Positions 35,738 through 43,572 of a DNA stretch of 64,000 nt are shown here, in pieces. The position numbers were made by a program, and so were the translations under genes. The notes under the pieces were generated by a model that worked only from the letters and a program-made list of their open reading frames with translations, ran no database searches and was not told where the DNA came from. Within the stretch, counting starts at the first letter, position 1, and the number at the start of each line of letters is the position of its first letter. Source of the DNA: an uncultured Bacteroidales bacterium (lineage in GTDB: Bacteria > Bacteroidota > Bacteroidia > Bacteroidales > FEN-979); the NCBI GenBank assembly GCA_903945175.1, contig CAJAUM010000110.1, forward strand, positions 1 to 64,000, given 5' to 3'.

Positions 35738-37069
35738 TTAATCAAATTTAATGTGGTCAATGCCTTTTTCCCTGGCCGTTTCATGCAGCGGGATAACCGG
35801 GAAAAATTTAGAAATCAGGGTGATGATGATGAGCACCAGTATAAAGGGGGCGATGGAGATGAGGATCTCGATCAACGTGGGTGAATAGTGTACAAAGTTT
35901 TGAGGCACATGCTGAATCGGGAGAAATGGATGCTCCTGTGTCGGGATGACAATCAGATAGCGCTTGAACCATGCTGCGATCAGCACAGCCACGGATATGA
36001 GCATGATGGGCAAAGGCTTCCTGAAACGCCGGAAAAGCATGAAGAGAATGGGCAACAGAAGTCCGCCGATCTGCACAGCCCAAAAAAGAAGGGCATCTTT
36101 CCCGGCAAAAAGTTCTTGCAGGTGAATGGCATCGGCCCTTTTTAACTTATATCCCGGAACAAGGAACTCATTGATATTGAAATAGAGATAAACAAGCGAA
36201 ACGGTGGCCAGCACCTTCCCCATATTGTTGAAATGCACATCAGTGAGATAATCCTGGAGTTTATAGTTTTTGCGGAAAAAGAACATGGCGATGATGACCG
36301 CTGCGGAACCTGCCACAAAAGCACCTGAAACGAAGTAGGGGCCAAAGACCGTACTGTCCCATCCTGCCCGCGATGTAACCGCAAAAAGCCAGGAGGTAAC
36401 CGTATGGATGGATAATGCGGCAGGGATAAGCAGGATCAGCAGAATGCGGATGGCCCTGTTGATGATCTTGTTTTGCTCGGGTTGATCGGTAAAGTTCAGG
36501 GATAAAACCTTGTAAACAGGCTTGAGCCACGACGGTAAGGTGCTCACTTTACGGTGTATGATGGCCATGTCGGCGATCATGGGCAGAAACAAAAGAAGAA
36601 GGCTCAGCACAAAATAGGTGGTGATAACGGTTACATCCCAGAGGATCGGGGATTGAGGCCTGCCGTAAAGAAAAACGTAGGCAAGCCTTTCGGGGCGCCC
36701 CATATCGGAAACGATGACCAGTCCGGCAACCGCCGCAAACGCCACGGCGATGGTCTCTGCAATCCGGGTGATCGGGGTAAGCCATTTCATGCCGATCAGG
36801 CCCAGTACCGCACTGATGAGCATGCCGATCAGGCTGGCTGCCACGAAGAAGACAAAGTTGGCAAGGTACAATCCCCAGGTAACATAGTCGCGTATTCCGG
36901 CTACACCCAGTCCGGTGCTGAGCTGAAGTGAATAGGCATAAAGGCAAACCAGCAGTGAAACGGTCAGAAATCCCATCCAGATCAGGAAACCTTTGTTGAT
37001 CCTGATATGATGTGTAAGATCGCTGGTGATTTTGTCGAAGGTCAATTTGTTGTCATCCATGGTCATCAT
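35738..37069 (-). CDS. NrfD/PsrC-like quinone-reactive membrane subunit
   Basis: A 443-residue polytopic protein (about ten helices) of the NrfD/PsrC/ActC family, with the expected GFLIWMGFL, YVTWGLYLANFVFFVAASLIG and RPERLAYVFLYGRPQSPILWDV segments. Members of this family bind menaquinone and pass electrons to a partner iron-sulfur protein; in Alternative Complex III they act as ActC. Its start codon overlaps the end of the iron-sulfur protein gene, so the two are made together. The neighbouring caa3 oxidase and fused cytochrome c suggest quinol oxidation feeding the oxidase. No ActA-, ActD- or molybdopterin-like subunit is present here. Confidence 0.9.
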   Translation of the reverse strand: MMTMDDNKLTFDKITSDLTHHIRINKGFLIWMGFLTVSLLVCLYAYSLQLSTGLGVAGIRDYVTWGLYLANFVFFVAASLIGMLISAVLGLIGMKWLTPITRIAETIAVAFAAVAGLVIVSDMGRPERLAYVFLYGRPQSPILWDVTVITTYFVLSLLLLFLPMIADMAIIHRKVSTLPSWLKPVYKVLSLNFTDQPEQNKIINRAIRILLILLIPAALSIHTVTSWLFAVTSRAGWDSTVFGPYFVSGAFVAGSAAVIIAMFFFRKNYKLQDYLTDVHFNNMGKVLATVSLVYLYFNINEFLVPGYKLKRADAIHLQELFAGKDALLFWAVQIGGLLLPILFMLFRRFRKPLPIMLISVAVLIAAWFKRYLIVIPTQEHPFLPIQHVPQNFVHYSPTLIEILISIAPFILVLIIITLISKFFPVIPLHETAREKGIDHIKFD

Positions 37070-38037
37070 GCTTTTTCAGGTGTTGCTTCAGTTGCTTCTT
37101 CAAAAGGAAAGAGGCGGTTCTTGGGCGGAAGGTAATACACCCTTGGTTTCGTTCCCAGTTCAGGCAGGAGCTGATAACCGGCATTGTCGCGCAGCAACTT
37201 GCTCAGTCTCACCGTCTCCTTCGTGGTGCCATTGGTCACCGCATCTTCGTTTTCATCGCCAAAATAATATACGCCATTGGGACAGGCTTCGACACAGTAG
37301 GGCAACTTACCTTCGCGCAGCCTGTCAGCGCTGAAAAGACATTTTGAAACGGTCCCCACTTTTTGAGGGACATTCAATTCCACGTTATAATCCTGATCCA
37401 CATGGTTGGCCGCATCTTTTGGTTCTATCCAGTTGAAAATCCGGGCTGAGTAGGGGCAGGCAGCCATACAGAAACGACAGCCAATGCAACGCACATTGTC
37501 AATGAGTACGATGCCATCCTGACGCTTATATGTTGCATCCACCGGGCAAACAGCCACACAGGGGGGATTATCGCAATGCTGACAGTTTTTGGGCATGTTG
37601 AATGGCGCTGTCGCCGGTGAATCCTGTATCTGAAGCGTATTCATATGATATTGCTCAGGTCGCAGCTGATGTACATCCTGACAGGCGCTGATGCATTTAC
37701 GGGCGTTGCGGCATTTCGAAAGATCTGTCACCATCACCCAGCGACGGCCGGCGATTCCTTCGCGGCCTTCCGCTTCGTGGAGGGCAACCCCGGTTTTTTC
37801 CATTGCTTTGATCTCAAGGGAATCAACCTGAACCAACTTGCCATCCTGCGTGAGCAGAACCTTTTGATCGCCTGACATCTCCTTCTTGGCTTCAAAAATA
37901 TGACCGGAATAAAGTGCCGCAGCACCTGTTGCCACACCAACGCCGGCAAGGCCTATGTTTTTCAGAAAATTTCTTCGTGTAGAGCCTTTCGGATCTTCTG
38001 ATTCGTGTGGTGAATGGGAGTGATTATGTTCTTCCAT
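37066..38037 (-). CDS. Tat-exported four-cluster ferredoxin (DmsB/NrfC/ActB-C-like)
   Basis: 323 residues from the ATG at 38037; an upstream TTG at 38070 lies inside the -7 box. The twin-arginine signal is at residues 20-24 (TRRNF). Cluster motif II is C152, C155, C160, C164 and motif III is C184, C187, C190, C194, both complete. Motif I has Cys109, Cys115 and Cys119 but Ala112 where the second Cys should be. Motif IV has Cys233, Cys248 and Cys252 with Ser236 in the second position. So two of the four clusters each lack one canonical ligand. The gene is first in the respiratory operon and overlaps NrfD. Confidence 0.9.
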   Translation of the reverse strand: MEEHNHSHSPHESEDPKGSTRRNFLKNIGLAGVGVATGAAALYSGHIFEAKKEMSGDQKVLLTQDGKLVQVDSLEIKAMEKTGVALHEAEGREGIAGRRWVMVTDLSKCRNARKCISACQDVHQLRPEQYHMNTLQIQDSPATAPFNMPKNCQHCDNPPCVAVCPVDATYKRQDGIVLIDNVRCIGCRFCMAACPYSARIFNWIEPKDAANHVDQDYNVELNVPQKVGTVSKCLFSADRLREGKLPYCVEACPNGVYYFGDENEDAVTNGTTKETVRLSKLLRDNAGYQLLPELGTKPRVYYLPPKNRLFPFEEATEATPEKA

Positions 38038-38067
38038 AGGGTGATTGCTTGTCGGATTTAATATGCG

Positions 38068-38075
38068 CAAAAGTA
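38068..38075 (-). promoter_or_regulatory. -7 box (TACTTTTG) of the respiratory operon
   Basis: A TAnnTTTG match on the minus strand, 30 bp before the ATG at 38037. No good -33 TTTG at 19 bp. It supports 38037 as the start of the first gene. Confidence 0.6.
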
Positions 38076-38089
38076 AGTAAATATTTATT

Positions 38090-40606
38090 TTAAAACGGAA
38101 ATATCATGGAGATCTTGTAGGCGAAATTATCCCCGACAGAATCAAATGAGTAAGGCCCCCAGCGGTAAAACGCGCCAATTCCGATGGTGTAGACCTGAAG
38201 ATTGACCAGGTTGTTGATCAGCAGTCCCGATTCATAATACCCGAGGTTCATCTCCCTGGGCTTGATGGAAATAGCGCTGTAATTCTCAGGGTGCTCAAGC
38301 CATCCGAATCCGATGTTTTGTGAAAGGGCAAATTCGGGATGAAACCACTTCTTCCCCTTAAACAGCAGATATCCGAAGTCGTGATACAGATAAATGGAGG
38401 CATATTCGTTCGAGAGAAATTCATTGCTTCGCATGGTCCCGAAGCTGTTTGGAGCATAGAGTGTAACCAACCTGTAACTTGCCGGGGTGTAATAGAGGTT
38501 GCAGGCCGGAATCGGCTGGTCAATGTACCCGCCATTGAATTGAATGGTCAGTTTTCCAAGATATTTGATGTTGAAAGTTTTTCGTATTTTAAGGTCGAAG
38601 CGGTTATAATCATACTCACCGCCTAATAAATTTTTTATACCCCGGGTATATTCGAACCAGATCACCGGATATTTCGTGCCCAGGGAAATTTTGTTGTTGA
38701 CGGTCTGGATGAATTTCTCACCATAGGCCCATTTGAACCCGGCCGTTATGGTCGTAAACCTGAACTGATCCTGCAGCAGGGTGACATTCCCCTCGGTGGT
38801 TGCCAGATCATAGGTTGTTGATTTTTTGAAATCACTGGCCATCCCGAAATTGAACAGAACATATTTAAGCGCCCTGAACCCGAGCGAGAAGTTGTAATTC
38901 TCGGTGCGGTCAAGTTTTTTCAGCAACAATGGCGCGAAGTTACCTGAAAGGATGGATGCATAATCTGCAGGGTAGCTTAAGCCACCTGATTCAACCAGAT
39001 CGAAAGAACCGGAAGCGGCCAGGGTGATGTCGTGACGCCGGTTAACAAGAAAACGCACATCTCCGCCATACTTTGAAGTGGATATTGCAAAGGCATACTG
39101 GTAGAATCCGCCGATTTTGAACCAATCAGCCAACCGGTCGTTTGTGTGGATCCCCACGCCAACCACCAGCCCCTCATAGGTGTTGTAGTTGAGCAGCCTG
39201 TTCAGATCAATGTCAATCGGGCCCCAGGGAATGCGACCGGTCAGGAGCGACTGCAGCGACTTCGCCATTTTATCGAAGTTGTTGGCTTTTCCTACACTGT
39301 CCAACACTTTATAGGTTTGGCGGTCTTTCCGGCTCAGACTGTCAACACGGTATTGATCCCAAAATGGTTCGCTGCGGGCAGTGGCATCTTTATCAACCTC
39401 CACATCCAGGTGGTTGAATTCGCGCTTTACCAGTTCGGGGTTGAGCACGATGTCGCGGATATAACTGCGGCCGCTGCCCACGGGTTTGTACTTGCCGATC
39501 CGCATATTATTAAATGCCACATCGGTGTTGAGTTGTACAGGAAACCACTGCACTCCGTCGATCAGTTCATAAAGCTGATGGATCCTGATCATGAATCCGC
39601 CCGTATTGGGATAGGGTTCGGCCATGACATTCTGGATGGCCCAATTGTGCGTATTGATGGATATAATGCCCTTCAGACCATCAAAATTTGTCCCTTTCCT
39701 TGGCCTGAATGAAAGGATGTAGACCGTATCTTGCTCCCGGTAGGTTGTATCTTCGATTTTAAAGAAATACTTGCTGAAACTTCCGCTGCCGATCGGGTTG
39801 ATGTAATCCTTCATCATGATCGAGATGAAGGGTTTGTAAAATGAAAACGACTGGATCTGGGTGGTGAGAAAAACCAGGATGGGATCTTTGAAGCCCGACA
39901 TCTTGGTTGCAATCACCTTGTTGTAATTCCTGTCAGGCGCCATGAATTTTCGTTTCGTCACATTTTCCATCAGGAAGAGATATTGCTGGCTGATCAGTTT
40001 TTCAATTAACCTTGTGCTCGAATCTTTCATTGCAGAATCCATTTTCACAGAGTCGGGATTCAGGGTAAATCCAATCTCCATCCCTTTGGAATTGGGCATC
40101 ATCGAAGTGTCGACCAGCGCCGAAAAATCATTTTTCAGGGTGGTATCCACATCCGCCGTAAATACGGTTTTGTCATAAGCCGTATAGGAAAAGGAACTTA
40201 CCTTCTCCGGATCGTTGATGTCACGGTGATCAATCACATTCCGGATGATGCGATGGGCCGGGTTAATTCCTGGTAAAATTTCAACCTCCCGGAGGTCAAT
40301 GTCTTTCTGGACCATCTGAATAAGGAGGTCACTGGTGCGGTTGCCGGGTGTCACGGTGATGGGGTCATACCCGACATAGGAAAGCCGGAGACGCTGCACG
40401 GGTTTGGGCGATCGGAGGTTGAATTTGCCGTCGATGTCAGTAGTACCGCCAATGTTGCTGTTGTTGACCACGATATTGACGAAGGCCAGAGATTCCCTGG
40501 TTTTGGCATCAATCACCCGGCCGGTCACAAAAAAATAGTCCTGTGAAAGGCAGTTTGCAGAAATATTCAGTAAAGCAAAGAGAAATGTCAGACGGAGGTA
40601 GGGCAT
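38090..40606 (-). CDS. DUF5686 outer-membrane protein with CarboxypepD_reg domain
   Basis: An 838-residue exported protein: signal peptide to ~residue 22, then a carboxypeptidase-regulatory-like beta domain (residues ~27-110; VTGRVIDAKTRESLAFVNI, then LRLSYVGYDP), typical of SusC/TonB-linked proteins. A DUF5686 region and a C-terminal ~400-residue barrel rich in amphipathic strands follow, ending in FAYKISMIFPF. There is no TonB box plug domain like SusC, so it is not a normal TonB receptor. The ligand is unknown. It is single with its own -7 box. Confidence 0.88.
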   Translation of the reverse strand: MPYLRLTFLFALLNISANCLSQDYFFVTGRVIDAKTRESLAFVNIVVNNSNIGGTTDIDGKFNLRSPKPVQRLRLSYVGYDPITVTPGNRTSDLLIQMVQKDIDLREVEILPGINPAHRIIRNVIDHRDINDPEKVSSFSYTAYDKTVFTADVDTTLKNDFSALVDTSMMPNSKGMEIGFTLNPDSVKMDSAMKDSSTRLIEKLISQQYLFLMENVTKRKFMAPDRNYNKVIATKMSGFKDPILVFLTTQIQSFSFYKPFISIMMKDYINPIGSGSFSKYFFKIEDTTYREQDTVYILSFRPRKGTNFDGLKGIISINTHNWAIQNVMAEPYPNTGGFMIRIHQLYELIDGVQWFPVQLNTDVAFNNMRIGKYKPVGSGRSYIRDIVLNPELVKREFNHLDVEVDKDATARSEPFWDQYRVDSLSRKDRQTYKVLDSVGKANNFDKMAKSLQSLLTGRIPWGPIDIDLNRLLNYNTYEGLVVGVGIHTNDRLADWFKIGGFYQYAFAISTSKYGGDVRFLVNRRHDITLAASGSFDLVESGGLSYPADYASILSGNFAPLLLKKLDRTENYNFSLGFRALKYVLFNFGMASDFKKSTTYDLATTEGNVTLLQDQFRFTTITAGFKWAYGEKFIQTVNNKISLGTKYPVIWFEYTRGIKNLLGGEYDYNRFDLKIRKTFNIKYLGKLTIQFNGGYIDQPIPACNLYYTPASYRLVTLYAPNSFGTMRSNEFLSNEYASIYLYHDFGYLLFKGKKWFHPEFALSQNIGFGWLEHPENYSAISIKPREMNLGYYESGLLINNLVNLQVYTIGIGAFYRWGPYSFDSVGDNFAYKISMIFPF

Positions 40607-40620
40607 GGAAGATGTTTTTT

Positions 40621-40628
40621 CAAAGGTA
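40621..40628 (-). promoter_or_regulatory. -7 box (TACCTTTG) of the DUF5686 gene
   Basis: A TAnnTTTG match on the minus strand, 14 bp before the ATG at 40606, so the leader would be very short. Confidence 0.55.
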
Positions 40629-40678
40629 AGGATTTAAAATAATCGTAACTTTCCAAAAAATTAACGCCTGAAGAAAAG

Positions 40679-41854
40679 ATGACCTTCCCTTTGATTGCAA
40701 AGACCATATCAGGACTCGAAGATGTTCTGGTTCGTGAATTAACGGATATGGGCGCCACCGATGTTTTAAAGTTGAACCGTGCAGCATCCTTTACCGGAGA
40801 TACCGAGATGATGTACAAGGTCAACTACACCTGCCGCACCGCCTTGCGAATCCTCAAACCGTTGTTTCACTTTGAAATCCTTGAACAAAAGGATCTGTAT
40901 GAGAAGATTCATGATTTTCCCTGGGAAGAATATCTGGATGCTGAACATTCGCTCTCCATTGATGCGGTGATCTCTTACACCGTTTTCACCAATTCCCAGT
41001 TTGTCGCCCAGAAATCGAAAGATGCCATTGTGGACCGGCTGCGCGAAAAGCTTGGCAAACGGCCATCCGTTGATCTGGAAAATCCCGACTTCAGGATCAA
41101 TGTGCATCTCTTCAAGGATTCGTGCACGGTAGCCCTTGATTCATCCGGACAATCGCTGCACCGGCGGGGATACCGGAAAAGTACGGGTCCCGCGCCAATC
41201 AACGAGGTACTGGCCGCCGGACTGGTGAAACTTTCGGAGTGGGATGTCGCTACACCGTTGTTCGACCCGATGTGCGGTTCCGGCACCCTGCTGATTGAGG
41301 CGGCCATGTTAGCGAAAAAGATGCCTGCCGGTTACTTCCGCGAGCAATGGGGGTTTATGAAATGGAGGGATTTTGATGCATCCGTGTGGGAGAAGGTGAA
41401 GGCTGAAAACAATGAGCGCATCTCTCCGCTTGAAATGAAAATGCACGGTTCCGACCGGGCCGGGCGTGCCATCGAATCGGCCCGCGAAAACCTGAAGTTC
41501 ACCAATTTGTATGAAGATATCACCCTCAGTGTCATCTCATTCGAAGAGTCAAAACCGCCCTTTGAAAAGGGGTTCATCATTTCCAATCCGCCCTACGATG
41601 AGCGCTTGCAGATCGAAGATTCCCTGGCGTTTTACAAGATGATCGGGGATACCCTGAAACAGAAATACGCCGGCTACACAGCGTGGATGATCTCATCGGA
41701 CCTTGAATCGGTCAAATTCATCGGTTTGCGCCCATCCCGCCGGATTCCCGTATTCAACGGCCCGCTGGAGTGCAGGTTCCTGAAATTTGATTTGTTTGCG
41801 GGGAAAAAGGGGTTTCAGAATGAATTAGGTTTGCCAAAAGGGAGTGAGGGATGA
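40679..41854 (+). CDS. THUMP-domain RNA methyltransferase (RlmL-type)
   Basis: A 391-residue protein. It has an N-terminal ferredoxin-like/THUMP RNA-binding region (~1-160) and a Rossmann methyltransferase with motif I DPMCGSGTLLIEAA (~200-213) and catalytic motif NPPYDERL (~303-310), the N2-guanine/N6-adenine type NPPY. It resembles E. coli RlmL/YcbY N-terminal half, which makes m2G2445 of 23S rRNA, and YpsC of Bacillus. It is cytoplasmic and probably modifies rRNA; the exact site is not known. Confidence 0.9.
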   Translation: MTFPLIAKTISGLEDVLVRELTDMGATDVLKLNRAASFTGDTEMMYKVNYTCRTALRILKPLFHFEILEQKDLYEKIHDFPWEEYLDAEHSLSIDAVISYTVFTNSQFVAQKSKDAIVDRLREKLGKRPSVDLENPDFRINVHLFKDSCTVALDSSGQSLHRRGYRKSTGPAPINEVLAAGLVKLSEWDVATPLFDPMCGSGTLLIEAAMLAKKMPAGYFREQWGFMKWRDFDASVWEKVKAENNERISPLEMKMHGSDRAGRAIESARENLKFTNLYEDITLSVISFEESKPPFEKGFIISNPPYDERLQIEDSLAFYKMIGDTLKQKYAGYTAWMISSDLESVKFIGLRPSRRIPVFNGPLECRFLKFDLFAGKKGFQNELGLPKGSEG

Positions 41855-42088
41855 CGATGGATCTATTTTATGCAAAACACAGCATACAATGGGATCGACT
41901 TTATTTGATTCTCATAACCAAAATTCTTCCCGGAACTCAGGATTGAATATGGACTATCGTATTTTTTTGTATATACCAGACGGTTTGTTTCCAGATTATA
42001 TTCTATGAAATAATCAAGTAAATCTGATTTATTCCCACAATTTAATCGATTCGTGGATTGGTGTTTCCTGCAACGCGCAGACCAATGA

Positions 42089-42115
42089 ACTCAAATTATT
42101 TATCGCGGCATTTTC
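42089..42115. repeat. Left copy of a 27-bp direct repeat flanking VapBC
   Basis: Matches 43460-43486 at 24 of 27 positions, in the same orientation. Core: ATTATTTATCGCG followed by G or C, then CATTTTC. The two copies are 1.37 kb apart and bracket the toxin-antitoxin pair. Confidence 0.75.
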
Positions 42116-42195
42116 TAAATGAACGAACAGGGCAAGCAAAAGAAATACTATAACACAACAAATACCAGAACTGAGTTCTTTCGTAAATTTTTTAT

Positions 42196-42203
42196 TACCT
42201 TTG
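42196..42203 (+). promoter_or_regulatory. -7 box (TACCTTTG) of the VapBC pair
   Basis: A TAnnTTTG match 12 bp before the antitoxin ATG, leaving almost no leader. Confidence 0.55.
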
Positions 42204-42215
42204 ATAAAAAATCAG

Positions 42216-42461
42216 ATGACAACATTGACATTAAACGATATAATAAAAGAGATGAAAGATATTCCGGTTGACCGACTGGAAGAACTTTATCAGTTTATTC
42301 ACTCGATGACACCGGCAACTAAACATACTGAGAGGTTACGTAAAAAAATTCTTTCATTTGGTGGCGCCTTTAGCGACATGAGTAGTAACGACTATTCAGA
42401 CTTTCTAAATCAGACAAAAAAAACCAGGAATGAACTTTTTAACCGTAGTATTGACCTATGA
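42216..42461 (+). CDS. VapB-like antitoxin
   Basis: An 81-residue protein starting at the ATG (42216). It is mostly helical with a conserved-looking start (TLTLNDIIKEMKDIPVDRLEELYQFI) of the type seen in small antitoxins that pair with PIN-domain toxins. No DNA-binding motif is certain. Its stop overlaps the toxin start (ATGA), giving coupled translation. A-T richer than its neighbours, which fits horizontal gain. Confidence 0.72.
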   Translation: MTTLTLNDIIKEMKDIPVDRLEELYQFIHSMTPATKHTERLRKKILSFGGAFSDMSSNDYSDFLNQTKKTRNELFNRSIDL

Positions 42462-42862
42462 AGCCATCGATCCTTGACACCGATATTCTTTCGGAATTTT
42501 TACGAGGCAACCCGCAAGTTATAGATAAAGTTGACGAACACTTGAAGGAATATGGCTTCATTAGTTTGAGCATAATTACTTATTACGAAATTCTCAACGG
42601 GCTTTTATTCAAAGATGCAAGAAAACAATTGACAAGGTTCGAAGATTTTGTTGGATTAAACAAAATAATTCCACTGACCTTGCGTATGGCAAAAACAGCA
42701 GCAATAATTCAAGCGGACTTAAGAAAAAAAGGAACTGAAATTGGTCACACAGACACTTTGATTGCTGGCATTGCAATTATAAGTGAATTGCAATTGGTAA
42801 CAAATAATACAGACCACTTTAAGAGAATCAAATCGCTTGAAATTGCGAATTGGATGAAGTAA
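42458..42862 (+). CDS. VapC-family PIN-domain toxin
   Basis: A 134-residue PIN-domain protein with acidic catalytic residues Asp7 (SILDTDILSEF), Glu44 (TYYEILNG), Asp99 (GHTDTLIAG) and Asp119 (TNNTDHF). PIN toxins are Mg2+-dependent ribonucleases, often cutting tRNA or rRNA. The residues are all present, so the toxin looks active. It is bound by the overlapping antitoxin. The pair is an isolated mobile-type module. Confidence 0.88.
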   Translation: MKPSILDTDILSEFLRGNPQVIDKVDEHLKEYGFISLSIITYYEILNGLLFKDARKQLTRFEDFVGLNKIIPLTLRMAKTAAIIQADLRKKGTEIGHTDTLIAGIAIISELQLVTNNTDHFKRIKSLEIANWMK

Positions 42863-43118
42863 CAAGAGTTGACAACGTCTCGATTCATAATATTGAGGCT
42901 GCATTTTAATGATATTTTTCCTCATTATATTGATTCTATTAGAAAATATTTTTGTTGCAAAAGCAATTTACCTGTTACAAATAGACAATTATAGAATTAT
43001 CATTTCCGACCAACCAGATGCCGGAAATTAATAAACAGGTCTCCATAATGAGTATTACTGGATTATCTTTTATGAAGATCAGGATGAGGCCGCGGACAAT
43101 GATCAGAACGAAAGGTGA
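42863..43118. other. AT-rich intergenic stretch
   Basis: 256 bp after vapC. No open frame of note, no clear hairpin terminator and no repeat; only A/T-rich sequence before the pseudogene. Confidence 0.5.
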
Positions 43119-43425
43119 TTACCCCATCCACTTCCACCCTGGTATGAGCCGGATCGTTTTACCCTCTTTTACGAACCTGTCTTCCTGATCAAATGTGATG
43201 ATGGTTCCCTTTGTCAGATTCAATAAATTCATTGCCTCCAGAAGCCCTTCAACCTCCCGTTTTTCATTTTGCTGTCCTACCTCCCAGGAAACCTGGATGG
43301 CAGAAAAGGTATTTTTCTTTTCCCTGCAAATGAAATCACACTCCTTCTTGCCTTAAAATACCAGACTTCCTGCCCTGAACGCCTGAGTTGCAAATAAACA
43401 GTGTTCTCCGGTAATCTTCCCCGGT
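43119..43425 (-). pseudogene. Frameshifted remnant of a DUF4143 ATPase C-terminus
   Basis: Reading the minus strand gives GRLPENTVYLQLRRSGQEVWYF, characteristic of DUF4143 proteins (consensus like GRLLEN.VFLEL.RRG.EVYYF). A frameshift follows near 43355, after which another frame continues KKECDFI ... QVSWEVG ... REVEGLLEAMNLLNLTKGTIIT and ends in IRLIPGWKWMG at the stop 43119-43121. This is the restriction-endonuclease-like C-terminus of such ATPases. The N-terminal P-loop part is gone. It is a decayed copy distinct from the intact DUF4143 gene at 9056. Confidence 0.75.
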
Positions 43426-43459
43426 CGGGAGAACCGGAAACAGATGAAAAAGTTTCCGC

Positions 43460-43486
43460 ACTCGGATTATTTATCGCGCCATTTTC
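43460..43486. repeat. Right copy of a 27-bp direct repeat flanking VapBC
   Basis: Same orientation as 42089-42115, 24/27 identical; lies between the pseudogene and pfkA. Confidence 0.75.
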
Positions 43487-43507
43487 AGATTTCAATTTGC
43501 ATTTTTG

Positions 43508-43515
43508 TACTTTTG
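43508..43515 (+). promoter_or_regulatory. pfkA: -7 box (TACTTTTG) of pfkA
   Basis: A TAnnTTTG match 57 bp before the pfkA ATG. Confidence 0.55.
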
Positions 43516-43572
43516 CATTAGAAGTTAACCGTATCATCCATCAAAAAAATAAACTATTAAAATCAATAGAAT

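Larger units (their letters stand above)
41855..42215 (-). other. Intergenic stretch with decayed minus-strand coding-like segments
   Basis: No intact gene. On the minus strand two open segments in different frames meet near 42030: one ends at a stop at 42029-42031 (reads ENAAINNLSSL, ... KLWE) and the next, ending at 41863-41865, reads SPYSILSSGKNFGYENQIKS. A frameshift between them would join the two, so a remnant gene is likely. No family assigned. It contains one copy of the 27-bp direct repeat (42089-42115). Confidence 0.35.

Noticed and set aside
35738-38037. Polysulfide or tetrathionate reductase
   Set aside because: No molybdopterin catalytic subunit is encoded beside the Fe-S and NrfD subunits; neighbours are oxidase genes.
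38038-38070. TTG start at 38070 for the ferredoxin
   Set aside because: It lies in the -7 box; the ATG at 38037 still gives an intact Tat signal.
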